Assembly (NCBI GenBank): GCA_023393165.1
Contig: JAEWMJ010000048.1
Location: 1 to 64,000, forward strand
DNA from: Bacillota bacterium
GTDB taxonomy: Bacteria; Bacillota; Clostridia; Christensenellales; Christensenellaceae
DNA: 64,000 bases
Direction: 5' to 3'
Below, in pieces: positions 24,033-33,533 of the stretch. Each line of letters starts with the position of its first letter. The stretch's first letter is position 1. Both the position numbers and the translations under genes were made by a program. Under the pieces are notes generated by a model. The model did not search any database. It saw only the letters and a list, made by a program, of their open reading frames with translations, and was not told the DNA's origin.

Positions 24033-24908
24033 TTACTTTTTCAGGGCCGTAAACCCGTATTTCTCAAACAGGGCGGAAATATCCGGAGTAGAGAGAAAAT
24101 CCAGGAAAGCCTGCGCCGCCTCGGCGTTCGCGCTTCCATCCAGCACCGCCGCCGGATAAATAACGGGGTCATGGCTGCCCGACGGAGCTGTGGCCGCGAT
24201 CTTTACCTTGTCGCTGGTCAGCGCGTCGGTCGCATATACGATGCCCGCGTCCGCATTGCCGGTCTCCACCCAGTTAAGCACGGCGCGCACGTCGCTGCCC
24301 AGAACGATTTTGTTTCCAGAATTCAATTCGTCGTATATACCCATTTGGGTCAGCGCCTGTTCGGCGTACTGCCCTGCCGGAACGCTGGCCGGGTCTCCGA
24401 TCGCAAGCTGACCGGCATCGGCCAGGCTTTCAAAATCCGCGGGTTCATCCTTGTCCGCGGGGATCACCAGCACCAGTTTGTTTTCCAGAAGATCGACACG
24501 GCTGTCTTTTAATATCATGCCTTTGCTCTCAAGCGCGTCCATTTGTTTGGCTGCGGCCGAAACAAAGACATCGGCCGGAGCGCCCTGCTCGATCTGCTGC
24601 TGAAGCGTCCCGGACGCGCCGAAATTAAATGTGACGGATACGTCCGGCGCCTGTTCCTTGTACGCTTCCGCGATCTCTTTCATAACGTCAGTCAGGCTTG
24701 CCGCCGCGGAAACCGTCAATTGCGCAGCCGGAGAAGCAGCCGACGCCTCGGCGGATACGGCAGCCCCGGACGGCTGCGCGGATTCGGACGACTGGGCCGC
24801 CTCCACGGACGGGGATGCCGACGGAATTGGAGCGGGAGCCGAGCAGGCTATTGCCATAAATGCCGTTGCCAGGACCAGCGCCGAGAGCGCAAACAGTTTT
24901 TTCTTCAT
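24033..24908 (-). CDS. modA: Molybdate-binding lipoprotein
   Basis: A 291-residue extracytoplasmic solute-binding protein. It has a lysine-rich start, a hydrophobic signal and a lipobox with Cys22 (MAIACSAP). An Ala/Ser/Pro/Glu-rich linker (residues 24-60) then leads to the ModA domain that starts LTVSAAASLTDVMKEIA. Later family motifs are FNFGASGTLQQQIEQGAPADVF and ASVPAGQYAE. It binds molybdate or tungstate and delivers it to ModB/ModC. The gene follows nifV by about 70 bp and is probably part of the same transcription unit. Confidence 0.94.
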   Translation of the reverse strand: MKKKLFALSALVLATAFMAIACSAPAPIPSASPSVEAAQSSESAQPSGAAVSAEASAASPAAQLTVSAAASLTDVMKEIAEAYKEQAPDVSVTFNFGASGTLQQQIEQGAPADVFVSAAAKQMDALESKGMILKDSRVDLLENKLVLVIPADKDEPADFESLADAGQLAIGDPASVPAGQYAEQALTQMGIYDELNSGNKIVLGSDVRAVLNWVETGNADAGIVYATDALTSDKVKIAATAPSGSHDPVIYPAAVLDGSANAEAAQAFLDFLSTPDISALFEKYGFTALKK

Positions 24909-24980
24909 TTTTTGCCTCCTTTAAGATAAAAATTATATTCACATACGGCTCATAGCCGTGTGTTTTTAACGTATTATATT

Positions 24981-26096
24981 TCAGGGATGCAGTTTGAAAT
25001 ATTCCTCCATCATCTGTTCGGGTACAGCCGGTTTGGCGGTTCTGCACGCTTCGCGCAAGCTTTTTAAAAAGGCCTCCCGGCTTTCCTTGCCGCTTTTCAA
25101 GCCCTTTTGCCTAAGGAAATATTCGAGCGCGCTTGCACCTGAAAATTTGCCCAGCACAAACCTGTCCGCCGCCCCTGCGTCTTCGGGCGGGAACGCCTGG
25201 TATGTCCTTTTGTCCTTTAAAAGTCCGTCCACATGAATGCCGGATTCATGAAAATAAACCTGGCTTCCGACGATCGCTTTTCCCTCGTACACCCGGCGGC
25301 GGGAGCACTCCTCCACCAGGCGCGAGACCTCCTGCAACTTTTGGGTACGCACGGCTACTCGGCTGCCCGCGATATGCTTTAACGCCATTACGAATTCTTC
25401 AAGGGGCGTATTTCCGGCGCGTTCCCCCAGCCCGTTGACAGTGCAGCTGACCACCTCCGCACCAGCCCGGCAGGCCGCAAAAGCGTTGGCGGTGGACATG
25501 CCGAAGTCATTGTGCCCATGGTAATCGATCGGCGCGCGGATATGCCTTTTCAGCCTTTTTATCGCATCGTACGCGCTGAACGGTTCGTGCAGGCCCACCG
25601 TATCCGCATAACGCACCCGGACAGCCCCCGCGCGTATGGCGGCGCGGTAAAATTTGATCAGGAACTTTTCATCCGCCCGCGACGCGTCTTCCGCGCCCAC
25701 CGAAACCGAAAGGCCCTTTGAGACGGCGTACTCCACCGTTTTCCGAACTGTTTGCAACACCCATTCCCTTGTTTGATTCAGCTTTTTTCGGATATGCAGG
25801 TCGGATACCGGAACGGCGATATGAACGTTTTTTGCGCCGCATTCCATGGACTTCTCTATGTCTCCCGTATGCATCCGGTTCCAGGCGAGTATCTGCGCAC
25901 GGGTATTCAGGCCGAGGATCGCGGACACGCAATCCATTTCCGTTTTACCCATGGCGGGGATACCCGCTTCGATGATATCCACACCCAGCTCATCCAATTT
26001 CTTTGCTATGGCTCTTTTTTCTTTCAGCGTAAAGGAAACAAACGGCGTTTGTTCTCCGTCGCGCAGCGTGGTATCCAGAATCAAAACCCTGTCCAT
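24981..26096 (-). CDS. nifV: Homocitrate synthase
   Basis: A 371-residue enzyme condensing acetyl-CoA with 2-oxoglutarate to homocitrate, the organic ligand of FeMo-co. The start VLILDTTLRDGEQTPFVSF carries the DmpG/LeuA metal-binding Asp. HGHNDFGMSTANAFAACRAGA near residue 195 holds the two metal His residues. GLGERAGNTPLEE is the family signature. The location downstream of nifB and the ferredoxin, and upstream of modA, supports the NifV assignment over isopropylmalate synthase. The length is as expected for NifV, without the LeuA regulatory domain. Confidence 0.94.
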   Translation of the reverse strand: MDRVLILDTTLRDGEQTPFVSFTLKEKRAIAKKLDELGVDIIEAGIPAMGKTEMDCVSAILGLNTRAQILAWNRMHTGDIEKSMECGAKNVHIAVPVSDLHIRKKLNQTREWVLQTVRKTVEYAVSKGLSVSVGAEDASRADEKFLIKFYRAAIRAGAVRVRYADTVGLHEPFSAYDAIKRLKRHIRAPIDYHGHNDFGMSTANAFAACRAGAEVVSCTVNGLGERAGNTPLEEFVMALKHIAGSRVAVRTQKLQEVSRLVEECSRRRVYEGKAIVGSQVYFHESGIHVDGLLKDKRTYQAFPPEDAGAADRFVLGKFSGASALEYFLRQKGLKSGKESREAFLKSLREACRTAKPAVPEQMMEEYFKLHP

Positions 26097-26135
26097 AAGA
26101 TAACTCCCTTTATGCCCATGTAAGGCAAGAGGCTG

Positions 26136-26441
26136 TCACAGTGCCAGCCTCGCCACAGTTTCGCCGTTTTCGAGAGCGTCGATGATCTCCTCCACGTCGT
26201 TCCCGCTCACTCCGCCGTACCAGACGCCCTCCGGGTAAATCACAACGACCGGCCCCTGGCTGCACATGGAAAGGCAGCCCGTATTCGTGACCATTACCTC
26301 TGAGTCCAGTTCCCTGTCCGCTATTTCATCCAGGAATTTATTCACCAGCTGCGCGGCGTCCTTTGAGATGCAAAAACCCTTCTGCTGGCCGTTTATCCTC
26401 GAACTGGAGCAAACGAAAATATGATGGCTCGGTTTATTCAT
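26136..26441 (-). CDS. Thioredoxin-like [2Fe-2S] ferredoxin
   Basis: A 101-residue protein of the clostridial Shethna-type [2Fe-2S] ferredoxin family. Cluster ligands are Cys11 (FVCSSSR), Cys24 (KGFC), and the pair in NTGCLSMC near residues 56 and 60. Its ATG overlaps the nifB stop codon by four bases, so it is co-translated with nifB. Such ferredoxins associate with nitrogenase in Clostridium and Azotobacter. A role in electron supply or cofactor assembly is plausible but not shown by the sequence. Confidence 0.9.
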   Translation of the reverse strand: MNKPSHHIFVCSSSRINGQQKGFCISKDAAQLVNKFLDEIADRELDSEVMVTNTGCLSMCSQGPVVVIYPEGVWYGGVSGNDVEEIIDALENGETVARLAL

Positions 26442-27355
26442 AATATCATCTCCTTGTTATTCTTTTTGACCGCCGGTTCAGCCCGGCAGCCCACATTGCG
26501 GAATTCCACCGAACGGTCCTCTGCCAGTGTGCCGATCGCATCCGCGCGGCACTGCATGCAGTGGTGCATCTGCCTCAAATGCTTTTCGCATTTTGTCCGG
26601 ATTTCATACATTTCTCCCGGCGTCGACCGGGGAATATCCGCAAATGGCGTTCCTTCCGTGGGTATCAAAGGCATAATGTTTGCGATATAGGCGCCTTTGT
26701 CACGCACGGTTTTCACGATTTCTTCCACATGCGTATCGTTCACGCCCTTTATCATAACGATATTCACCTTGCAAATAACGCCGTTCCTGGAAAGAATACG
26801 CAAACCCTCCAGCTGATTTTGAATCAGCAGTTCCGCACCCTCTCTTCCGTTCAGCACCCCTCCTTCATATTGGATATCCCGGTAAACCAGTTGCCCGATT
26901 TCGGGATCCACCGCATTGATGGTTATTGTGACGTATCCGACGCCCAACGATATGATCTGAAATGCATATTTGGGAAGCAAAAGACCGTTGGTCGACAGGC
27001 AAAAATCGATTTCCGGGTCCTCCCGCCGGATCAGCTGTAGCGCTTCTTTTGTTTTCTCAAAATCGGCCAGAGCGTCTCCGGGGCCGGCGACGCCGACCAC
27101 CATAAGGTTTCCGAGTTCTTCCCTGACCGCACGAAATTTGAAAAGGGCCTCCTCCGCTCCCAGCACCTGGCTGGTTACGCCCGGGCGGCTTTCATTCTGG
27201 CAATCGTATTTCCTGTTGCAGTAATTGCAGGCAATATTACATTTAGGCGCCACCGGGATATGCATGCGCGCGTACCTGAACGCGTTTGAATGAAAGCACG
27301 GATGCTTTTTTTCGCCTCTGTTGTTTTTGATTTTTAGATCGACTATATTTGTCAT
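26438..27355 (-). CDS. nifB: FeMo cofactor biosynthesis radical SAM protein NifB
   Basis: A 305-residue radical-SAM enzyme that forms the 8Fe-9S-carbide precursor (NifB-co). The SAM cluster motif is Cys39, Cys43 and Cys46 in KCNIACNYCNRKYDC, and the SAM-contact segment VVGVAGPGDALA follows. CEKHLRQMHHCMQCRADAIG near residue 265 supplies additional Cys ligands for the accessory clusters. It lacks the C-terminal NifX-like domain found in many NifB proteins, as do some archaeal and clostridial versions. A stand-alone NifX-like protein lies at the end of the cluster. It is preceded by nifN with a 45-bp gap. Confidence 0.96.
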   Translation of the reverse strand: MTNIVDLKIKNNRGEKKHPCFHSNAFRYARMHIPVAPKCNIACNYCNRKYDCQNESRPGVTSQVLGAEEALFKFRAVREELGNLMVVGVAGPGDALADFEKTKEALQLIRREDPEIDFCLSTNGLLLPKYAFQIISLGVGYVTITINAVDPEIGQLVYRDIQYEGGVLNGREGAELLIQNQLEGLRILSRNGVICKVNIVMIKGVNDTHVEEIVKTVRDKGAYIANIMPLIPTEGTPFADIPRSTPGEMYEIRTKCEKHLRQMHHCMQCRADAIGTLAEDRSVEFRNVGCRAEPAVKKNNKEMIL

Positions 27356-27400
27356 ATATCAAGACTCCTGTCTCCGCAAACCGGTATTTAAAAAACATTT

Positions 27401-28762
27401 CTATTTTTTGTAGTATTTTTTATACAGAGATTTTCTGTACGTGGATTGCTTTGCAGCCAGCAGCGTGTTGGTCATTTCATCCATCAGGTTCATGGAACCG
27501 ACATAACCCACATATACTTTGCGCTGCATGCCTATCCTGTCGTGTACGGGAAAACCTGCGCGAATCAAAGGGATCCCGTAGTGTTCGGTCATAAAAGCGC
27601 CGTCCGAAGGTCCGACCAGCAGATTCGCGTTCCTGGTCCGTATGATTTCTGCGATTTTTTGGTAATCGGTATCCGCCAGCACGGCAAATTCCTTTTTATA
27701 CTCCTGAGCGAGCTTCTCTATTTCCGGAATTATTTTTTTATTTGCCGGCCCGGACGCGGCAACACAAGGTGACATGCCGTTTTCCAGACAAAGCGCGGTC
27801 ACGCCGTATACCAGTTCGGGATCGCCGAATATGCCCACCCTTCCCTGCGCGTTGTACTTATGCGAATCGACCATTGCGTCCAGATACCGTCCCCGCTCGC
27901 GCCTTGTCTTTTCGGGTACGCTCTTGCCGGTGACCTCGCTTAAGGTATTGACCAGCTCATCCGTGTTTTTAAGGCCTATGGGCAGGGGCAGGCGGTACAG
28001 CGGGATGCCGAATTTTTGTTTCAGATACTCGCCCGGCGATATTTCGCCGTCCACAAGTTTGCCGATTTCGAGCGTCAGGACCGCTTTTCCCATTTCCTTC
28101 AGGTCGGATACCCTGGTTCCGCCGAAGGGAATCCTGGCGTATTTAGAGCAGTATTCCCCGTCCAGCGTTTCGGAAATATCCGGAAACAGCACGTACCGGA
28201 CGCCGAACCTGCACAGAAGCTCCTTTATATGACGGATATCCCCCGGAGACATGCCGCCCACGATCACATTTATGCTTTTATTCCGGCCGCCTTCCACGGC
28301 AAAATGCTCTATCACCCTTCTGGCCGCAAGGTAATGCCCGGCATATTGCGATCCGCCGTAACCCGGGGAAGATACCGTAACGCAGTCCAGTCCAATGGTT
28401 TTTTCTTCTTCCATGTATTCCCGGACGATCTGCTCCGTGTTTTCCCCGATGGTCTCGGCAAGGCAGGTGGTGGCTATGCCTATAACACGCGGCCTGTATT
28501 GCCGGATCACATTTCCGAGCGCTTTTTTTAAATTGGCGCTTCCGCCCATGACGGTCCCTTTTTCATTGAGGGATGAAGAGGCAATATCTATGGGCTCGTT
28601 GTAATGCGTGGCCATGTGCCTCCGGATATAGGTAGAGCAGCCCTGGGAACCGTGCATAAGCAGCATGCAGTTCTCTATGCCGCGGAATACGCCCGCCGCA
28701 CCCATGGGCATGCACATGTTGCACGGATTAACGTTCAAGTTGACAAAGTTTCGCTGGCTCAT
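27401..28762 (-). CDS. nifN: Nitrogenase FeMo cofactor scaffold subunit NifN
   Basis: A 453-residue homologue of NifK that pairs with NifE to form the scaffold on which NifB-co matures to FeMo-co. It has NPCNMCMPMGAAGVF at the N-terminus and LLMHGSQGCSTYIRRH. It also has GIATTCLAETIGEN near residue 95 and SSPGYGGSQYAGH near 130. The fewer cluster-binding Cys compared with NifK fit NifN. Its start overlaps the end of nifE by 35 bp, an unusually long overlap that points to translational coupling. C-terminal residues are Lys/Tyr-rich. Confidence 0.93.
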   Translation of the reverse strand: MSQRNFVNLNVNPCNMCMPMGAAGVFRGIENCMLLMHGSQGCSTYIRRHMATHYNEPIDIASSSLNEKGTVMGGSANLKKALGNVIRQYRPRVIGIATTCLAETIGENTEQIVREYMEEEKTIGLDCVTVSSPGYGGSQYAGHYLAARRVIEHFAVEGGRNKSINVIVGGMSPGDIRHIKELLCRFGVRYVLFPDISETLDGEYCSKYARIPFGGTRVSDLKEMGKAVLTLEIGKLVDGEISPGEYLKQKFGIPLYRLPLPIGLKNTDELVNTLSEVTGKSVPEKTRRERGRYLDAMVDSHKYNAQGRVGIFGDPELVYGVTALCLENGMSPCVAASGPANKKIIPEIEKLAQEYKKEFAVLADTDYQKIAEIIRTRNANLLVGPSDGAFMTEHYGIPLIRAGFPVHDRIGMQRKVYVGYVGSMNLMDEMTNTLLAAKQSTYRKSLYKKYYKK

Positions 28763-30122
28763 GCCCTTCCCTCCAATTCTCTCTGATCAGCCGCCAAACC
28801 GGGCTGCCGACCGTATCGTATGTTTCCTGCGCAAAGTTCAGAGCGCCGTCAAACCCGGAAAGCGGGTGTTTGCGTTCATGGTTATGGTCTAAAAAAGCAA
28901 CGCCCAGCTTGTAGGCAAGGGGCCTTTCCTTGACGCCTCCCACCAGTATATCCGCTTCCTTTTCACGTATGAACGTTTCCAGTTCAAACGGATTGCTGTC
29001 GTCCAGTATCACCGTTCCCTCGTCGGTGATCTCCCGCAGGGTTTCGTACTCTTCCTCCCTGCCGGTCTGCGTTCCGACGATCACCGTTTTCACACCAAGG
29101 TCCGCAAACTGCCTGATCAGGGAGATGGCTTTGAAACCGCCTCCGACATAGATCGCCGCCTTTTTTCCGGCAAGACGTTCGCGGAAATACTTAAGACGTT
29201 TATCTGTTTCTTCCGTTTTGGTCCGGATCAATTCCTCCGCCTTGCGAATCACTTCCGCATTCCCGGTCATCCGCGCGATTTCCCTTAAGGACTTCGCAGT
29301 GTCCTCCACGCCGCAGAAACTGACCGAGATGAAAGGGAGCTTAAATTTTTCTTCCATTCTTCGCGCAAGATAATGCATGGATCCCGCGCACTGCACAATA
29401 TTGAACTGCGCTTTCACGGCGTTTTTCAGGCTCTCGCAGGTGGCGTCCCCGGTTATGGCGGTTTGCATTTTTACGCCCATCTCCTTTAGGTAGCCTTTCA
29501 CGATCCATTGCTCCGCGGCAAGATTGAAATCCCCCAGAAAATTGAGCCCCTGCCTTTTGGGAGGCAGTTTCGGATTCCCGATAAGGTCCAGGATCGCGTC
29601 GCACGCCGCGCGGTATCCGCTGGCTTTGTTTCCCGCGAAACCCGTAGAGCGCACCGGGATCACCCGCACGCCCGTCCTTTTCTGGGCGGCTTTGCATACG
29701 GCGTCGATATCGTCCCCGATCACGCCCACGACGCAGGTGGAATATACGAATATCACCGCGGGTTTATAGGTCCCGGCGATCTCGTCTATCGCAGCGGCCA
29801 GCTTTTTCTCGCCGCCGAATATGATGTCCTGTTCCCGCATATCCGTGCAAAAGCTGTTCCTGTATATTTCGGACCCGCTGGAGAGGCTTCCCCGGATGTC
29901 CCAGGTATAGCTGGAACATCCGATCGGGCCGTGGACAATGTGGTAAGCGTCGGTAATCGGGTTTAAAACCACCCGTGCGCCGCAGTATACGCACGCGCGC
30001 TGGCTGACCGACCCCGCCGCGCTGTCGCGTCCGCAGGTAATTTTCTGTTTTTTTCCCTTGGCGTTTAAAACAATTGAATTTTTCCGTTCGCTCAATATTT
30101 CCATTTCACCCGCACGGCTCAT
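28728..30122 (-). CDS. nifE: Nitrogenase FeMo cofactor scaffold subunit NifE
   Basis: A 464-residue NifD homologue. Cluster-coordinating Cys are in RACVYCGARVV, HGPIGCSSYTWDIRG and YSTCVVGVIGDDI, and QCAGSMHYLA replaces the cofactor-Cys segment of NifD. HPLSGFDGALNFA near the C-terminus corresponds to the cofactor-site strand. With NifN it makes the assembly scaffold, and order and spacing follow the standard nifDKEN arrangement. The ATG follows GGGGA and lies 23 bp beyond the nifK stop. Confidence 0.95.
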   Translation of the reverse strand: MSRAGEMEILSERKNSIVLNAKGKKQKITCGRDSAAGSVSQRACVYCGARVVLNPITDAYHIVHGPIGCSSYTWDIRGSLSSGSEIYRNSFCTDMREQDIIFGGEKKLAAAIDEIAGTYKPAVIFVYSTCVVGVIGDDIDAVCKAAQKRTGVRVIPVRSTGFAGNKASGYRAACDAILDLIGNPKLPPKRQGLNFLGDFNLAAEQWIVKGYLKEMGVKMQTAITGDATCESLKNAVKAQFNIVQCAGSMHYLARRMEEKFKLPFISVSFCGVEDTAKSLREIARMTGNAEVIRKAEELIRTKTEETDKRLKYFRERLAGKKAAIYVGGGFKAISLIRQFADLGVKTVIVGTQTGREEEYETLREITDEGTVILDDSNPFELETFIREKEADILVGGVKERPLAYKLGVAFLDHNHERKHPLSGFDGALNFAQETYDTVGSPVWRLIRENWREGHEPAKLCQLER

Positions 30123-30145
30123 AAGCAGTCCCCCGTTTCTTTAAA

Positions 30146-31504
30146 TTACATGACCAGTTCCAGATCCTCGTCCGCCGCTTCCATGTCCTGGCGTTCCAGC
30201 AGCGCGCCGCTTATTTTTTCGATCACCCGCATCGCGCCGGCGTATCCGGTTATGGGCAGATAGGATTGCACGGAACGGTCCAGTATGGGGAATCCGATGC
30301 GCACCAGCGGGATATTCTCCGCCTTGGCAATGTATTTGCCGTACGTGTTTCCGATGATCAAATCAACCGGCTCGTTCTTGATCCATTGATGCAGTTCCAT
30401 CAGGTCCCCCGCCGCCTTGATCCTGGGCTGGATCCCGGCCGCGTCCGTCAGTTTCTTTATTTTCTTTATAAAATATTCGCCCGGCGTACCTGTCAGGAGA
30501 TGCACCGGCTTCATGCCAAGGCTGAGGACGAACTGCGTCATGGCGATCACGATATCAGGGTCTCCAAAAATGGATACCTTTTTGCCGTGAAAATGGAAAT
30601 GCGTATCCGTCATGATATCCACAAGCTGCCCGCGTTCCTCTTCCAGTTCGTAAGGCACGCTGTTTCCGGTCAGCCGGATCAGCTGCATGATATAATTGTC
30701 CGTTGCTTCGATCCCGATAGGCGTCTGCAATATATAGGGCGCGACGCCGCATTTCTTTTCCAGCGCGTAGGCGCCTTCGGAAGACGCAAACCGGCCCAAC
30801 GCAACGGTCGCTTTCGCGTTCCCCGCGCGCATGATATCCGCGATCCGCGCGCCTCCTTTCGGATACATCTCGTGCCTGCCGGTATTAGGCGCGTCCACTA
30901 CGCCGCTGGTATCCGGAAACATCACAAAGCTGACGCCCATGAGTTTTGCGATCCGCTTTATTTCCCGCATATCTGCGGGTTCCACAAATCCGGGGATGAT
31001 ATTGATAAAATCGCCTTCCCCGCCGCCTTCCGCCAGATAATTCACCATTGCGCGCACCATGTTGGAAAAACCGGTGATATGCGAACCCACATAGCTGGGC
31101 GTGTTGGCATGGATCACATATTTTCCTTCGGGTATCTCCATTTCGCGTATGATCGAACCGATATCGTCGCCGATCGTTTCGGAAAGGCAGGTGGTATTGA
31201 TCGCAATGATATCCGGATTATAGATCGAAAACACGTTTTTGACGGATTGCTCCAGATTGGACCGTCCGCCGAATACCGCAGTGCCTTCCGTAAAGGAACT
31301 GGTGGACGCCATGATTGGATCACGGAAATGCCGGGTCAGATGCATGCGGTGGTAGGAACAGCAGCCCTGCGACCCGTGGCTGTGCGGCAGACAGCCGTGG
31401 ATTCCAAGCGCCGCATACATGGCCCCGATGGGCTGGCACGTTTTTGCAGGATTCACAACCAGCGCCTTTCGATTGCTTATTTCTTTGGGTGTATGATTCA
31501 ACAT
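30146..31504 (-). CDS. nifK: Nitrogenase MoFe protein beta subunit
   Basis: A 452-residue subunit, shorter at the N-terminus than proteobacterial NifK, as in Clostridium pasteurianum. P-cluster ligands are visible at Cys23 (AKTCQPIGA), Cys48 (GSQGCCSYHR) and Cys106 (NTTCLSETIGDD), with the Ser-containing NTPSYVGSH following. It starts 3 bp after the nifD stop, so the subunits are coupled. The complete ligand set argues for a functional MoFe protein. No deletions or frameshifts were noted. Confidence 0.96.
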   Translation of the reverse strand: MLNHTPKEISNRKALVVNPAKTCQPIGAMYAALGIHGCLPHSHGSQGCCSYHRMHLTRHFRDPIMASTSSFTEGTAVFGGRSNLEQSVKNVFSIYNPDIIAINTTCLSETIGDDIGSIIREMEIPEGKYVIHANTPSYVGSHITGFSNMVRAMVNYLAEGGGEGDFINIIPGFVEPADMREIKRIAKLMGVSFVMFPDTSGVVDAPNTGRHEMYPKGGARIADIMRAGNAKATVALGRFASSEGAYALEKKCGVAPYILQTPIGIEATDNYIMQLIRLTGNSVPYELEEERGQLVDIMTDTHFHFHGKKVSIFGDPDIVIAMTQFVLSLGMKPVHLLTGTPGEYFIKKIKKLTDAAGIQPRIKAAGDLMELHQWIKNEPVDLIIGNTYGKYIAKAENIPLVRIGFPILDRSVQSYLPITGYAGAMRVIEKISGALLERQDMEAADEDLELVM

Positions 31505-31507
31505 TTT

Positions 31508-33121
31508 TCAGTCCTCCGCAATATCTGTAATTTGATCGACCAGCGCGCCGTCCAGTACGGGCGCGCTCTTCCAGGGCGGAACGATATATCCCCAGGTGGG
31601 CGTAAACATTCCCGCTATGATGTCGTTTGAGAAATTCACCGCGCCCTTGAATCCGGCGTATGGGCCGCCGTAATCGTAGGAATGCAGCTGTTTGGAAAAA
31701 ACGCCCATCTTCTGCACCACATATTTATCTTTGATGCCCGAACAGAATATATCGGGTTTTACAGCTTTAATGAATTCCTCGGTTTCAAAATGGTTGAGAT
31801 CGTCTATCACGACCGTTCCGTCCCCCATGCTTTTCATCAGGCCTTCATAATTGTCCAGCGGCATGATTTTTTTGAGCTGCTCCATCCGTTCTTCGGAAAC
31901 GCGGATCTTATAGAGTTTCTCGTCCTTTTCGATGTTGAGTTCCTCTATGTTTTTGCTGTCCGCATCCGGTTTTAAGAAGGGAAGCACTTCCCTGCCCTCA
32001 TAATCGTCGCGGTGTCCGAATTCGTAACCCGCAAGCAGCGTTTCCATGCCCAGGTCACGAAAGAGGCTCTGGTAATGGTGCGCCCGGGACCCGCCCACAA
32101 ATATCATGGCTTTTCTGCCTTCGCAGATCTCTTTATATTTTTGCATCGGTTCCCGAATCTCTTCGAGTTCCTCGGCAATCACCTGTTCGGTGCGTATTTT
32201 CAGGCCTTCGTCGTCAAAATACTCGGCCATATTCCGGAGCGATTCTATGGTGGCGTCTATTCCGATGAAGTTCACCTTAAGCCAGGGCAGACCGTATTTT
32301 TCTTCCAGCATGTTGGCGATATAGTTGATGGAGCGGTGGCACTGCACCAGATTCAGATCCGCGGTATGCGCGTTGGACAACGCTTCGTAGCTGCCGTTTC
32401 CGGTCATTACGGATACGATATGGTAGCCGATCTTTTTTAAAACCCGCGAAATCTCCCATTCGTCGCCGCCGATGTTGTATTCGCCCAGCACGTTGACAGC
32501 AAATTTTTTTGGTTCCGCATTTCCCTTGCCGATCACGTCCTGCATGAGTTTGTTGTTTGCGATATGGTGCCCGGCCGACTGGCTGACGCCCTTATACCCT
32601 TCGCAGTTAAACGCCAGTACCGGAACGCCGAATTCCTTTTTCGCCCATTCCGCTACAGCGTTGATATCGTCTCCGATCAGGCCTACAGGGCAGGTCGCGG
32701 AAATGGTGATCGCGCGCGGATGGAAAATTTCGACCGCTTCGGTCACAGCCTCGCGCAGTCTCTTTTCTCCCCCGAACACAATGTCACTTTCCTGCATATC
32801 GGTGGAGAACGCATAGTTCAAAAAGTTCTGGCCGCCTTCGTCGGCCCTGGCCTTGTTCCTGCGCGTGCCCCAGGCGTAATAGGAGCAGCCGATGGGGCCG
32901 TGCACGATATGCACCATGTCTTTGAGCGGGCCCAGTACCACGCCCTTGCAGCCGGCGTAGCAGCAGCCGCGGTTGGTGATGATACCCGGAACGGTGCGCG
33001 TGTTGGCCGCTATCTCCTGGTTTTCCTGCTCACGGCGCAGAACGATATGCTGTTTTCTGTTTTTGCGCACCTTGGCGGGGTAAGAATCCAGTATTTTATC
33101 TATGAGTTTTTCATTCAACAT
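31508..33121 (-). CDS. nifD: Nitrogenase MoFe protein alpha subunit
   Basis: A 537-residue catalytic subunit. P-cluster ligands are Cys53 (RGCCYAGCKG), Cys79 (GPIGCSYY) and Cys144 (SATCPVGLIG). FeMo-co ligands are Cys261 (QCHRSINY) and His480 (KQLHSYDYGG). The second-sphere residues Arg87, Gln181 and His185 are also present. An insertion of about 50 residues (roughly 378-430, including DADSKNIEELNIEKDEKLY) is the hallmark of clostridial NifD. All of this supports a genuine Mo-dependent nitrogenase rather than a NifD-like homologue of other function. Confidence 0.97.
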   Translation of the reverse strand: MLNEKLIDKILDSYPAKVRKNRKQHIVLRREQENQEIAANTRTVPGIITNRGCCYAGCKGVVLGPLKDMVHIVHGPIGCSYYAWGTRRNKARADEGGQNFLNYAFSTDMQESDIVFGGEKRLREAVTEAVEIFHPRAITISATCPVGLIGDDINAVAEWAKKEFGVPVLAFNCEGYKGVSQSAGHHIANNKLMQDVIGKGNAEPKKFAVNVLGEYNIGGDEWEISRVLKKIGYHIVSVMTGNGSYEALSNAHTADLNLVQCHRSINYIANMLEEKYGLPWLKVNFIGIDATIESLRNMAEYFDDEGLKIRTEQVIAEELEEIREPMQKYKEICEGRKAMIFVGGSRAHHYQSLFRDLGMETLLAGYEFGHRDDYEGREVLPFLKPDADSKNIEELNIEKDEKLYKIRVSEERMEQLKKIMPLDNYEGLMKSMGDGTVVIDDLNHFETEEFIKAVKPDIFCSGIKDKYVVQKMGVFSKQLHSYDYGGPYAGFKGAVNFSNDIIAGMFTPTWGYIVPPWKSAPVLDGALVDQITDIAED

Positions 33122-33134
33122 TTTGCTTCCCTCC

Positions 33135-33518
33135 TTACAGTGCGGCTTCGTTTAATTCGCCGGTACGGACGCGAACTACTTTTTCTATGGGACATACGAA
33201 TATTTTGCCGTCCCCCGCGCATTTCGTCTGGTTTTGTTCGATAATGATTTTTACGACTTCGCCGACTTCCTCGTCCCTCACAACCAGCATGAGCTGCCTT
33301 TTGGGTACGAGCCGGTGGCCTTCGGATATGCCCTCCGCGATTTGGGGAGAAGCGATCTCCGTTCCGTTCAGCAGATTGTTTATGAGTTCGTAATCCACCT
33401 TTTTTTTGCCCCGCCCCAGCACCTTGCGGCAGGTCACCGCAGGGAAACCGGCCAGGGAAAGAGCCTGTTTGGTTGCGTTGATCTTGTTCATGCGAATGAT
33501 TGCAATAATCTGTTTCAT
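33135..33518 (-). CDS. nifI2: Nitrogenase regulatory PII-like protein NifI2
   Basis: A 127-residue GlnB-superfamily protein. It starts MKQIIAIIRMNKINATKQAL, has the long T-loop region GRGKKKVDYELINNLLNGTE, and ends with DGKIFVCPIEKVVRVRTGE. Placement between nifI1 and nifD is the arrangement in methanogens and clostridia. There the NifI1/NifI2 complex switches nitrogenase activity in response to 2-oxoglutarate and nitrogen status. This lineage therefore probably controls nitrogenase post-translationally by this route. No DraT/DraG gene was seen. Confidence 0.93.
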   Translation of the reverse strand: MKQIIAIIRMNKINATKQALSLAGFPAVTCRKVLGRGKKKVDYELINNLLNGTEIASPQIAEGISEGHRLVPKRQLMLVVRDEEVGEVVKIIIEQNQTKCAGDGKIFVCPIEKVVRVRTGELNEAAL

Positions 33519-33533
33519 ATGAGCTTCCTTTCT

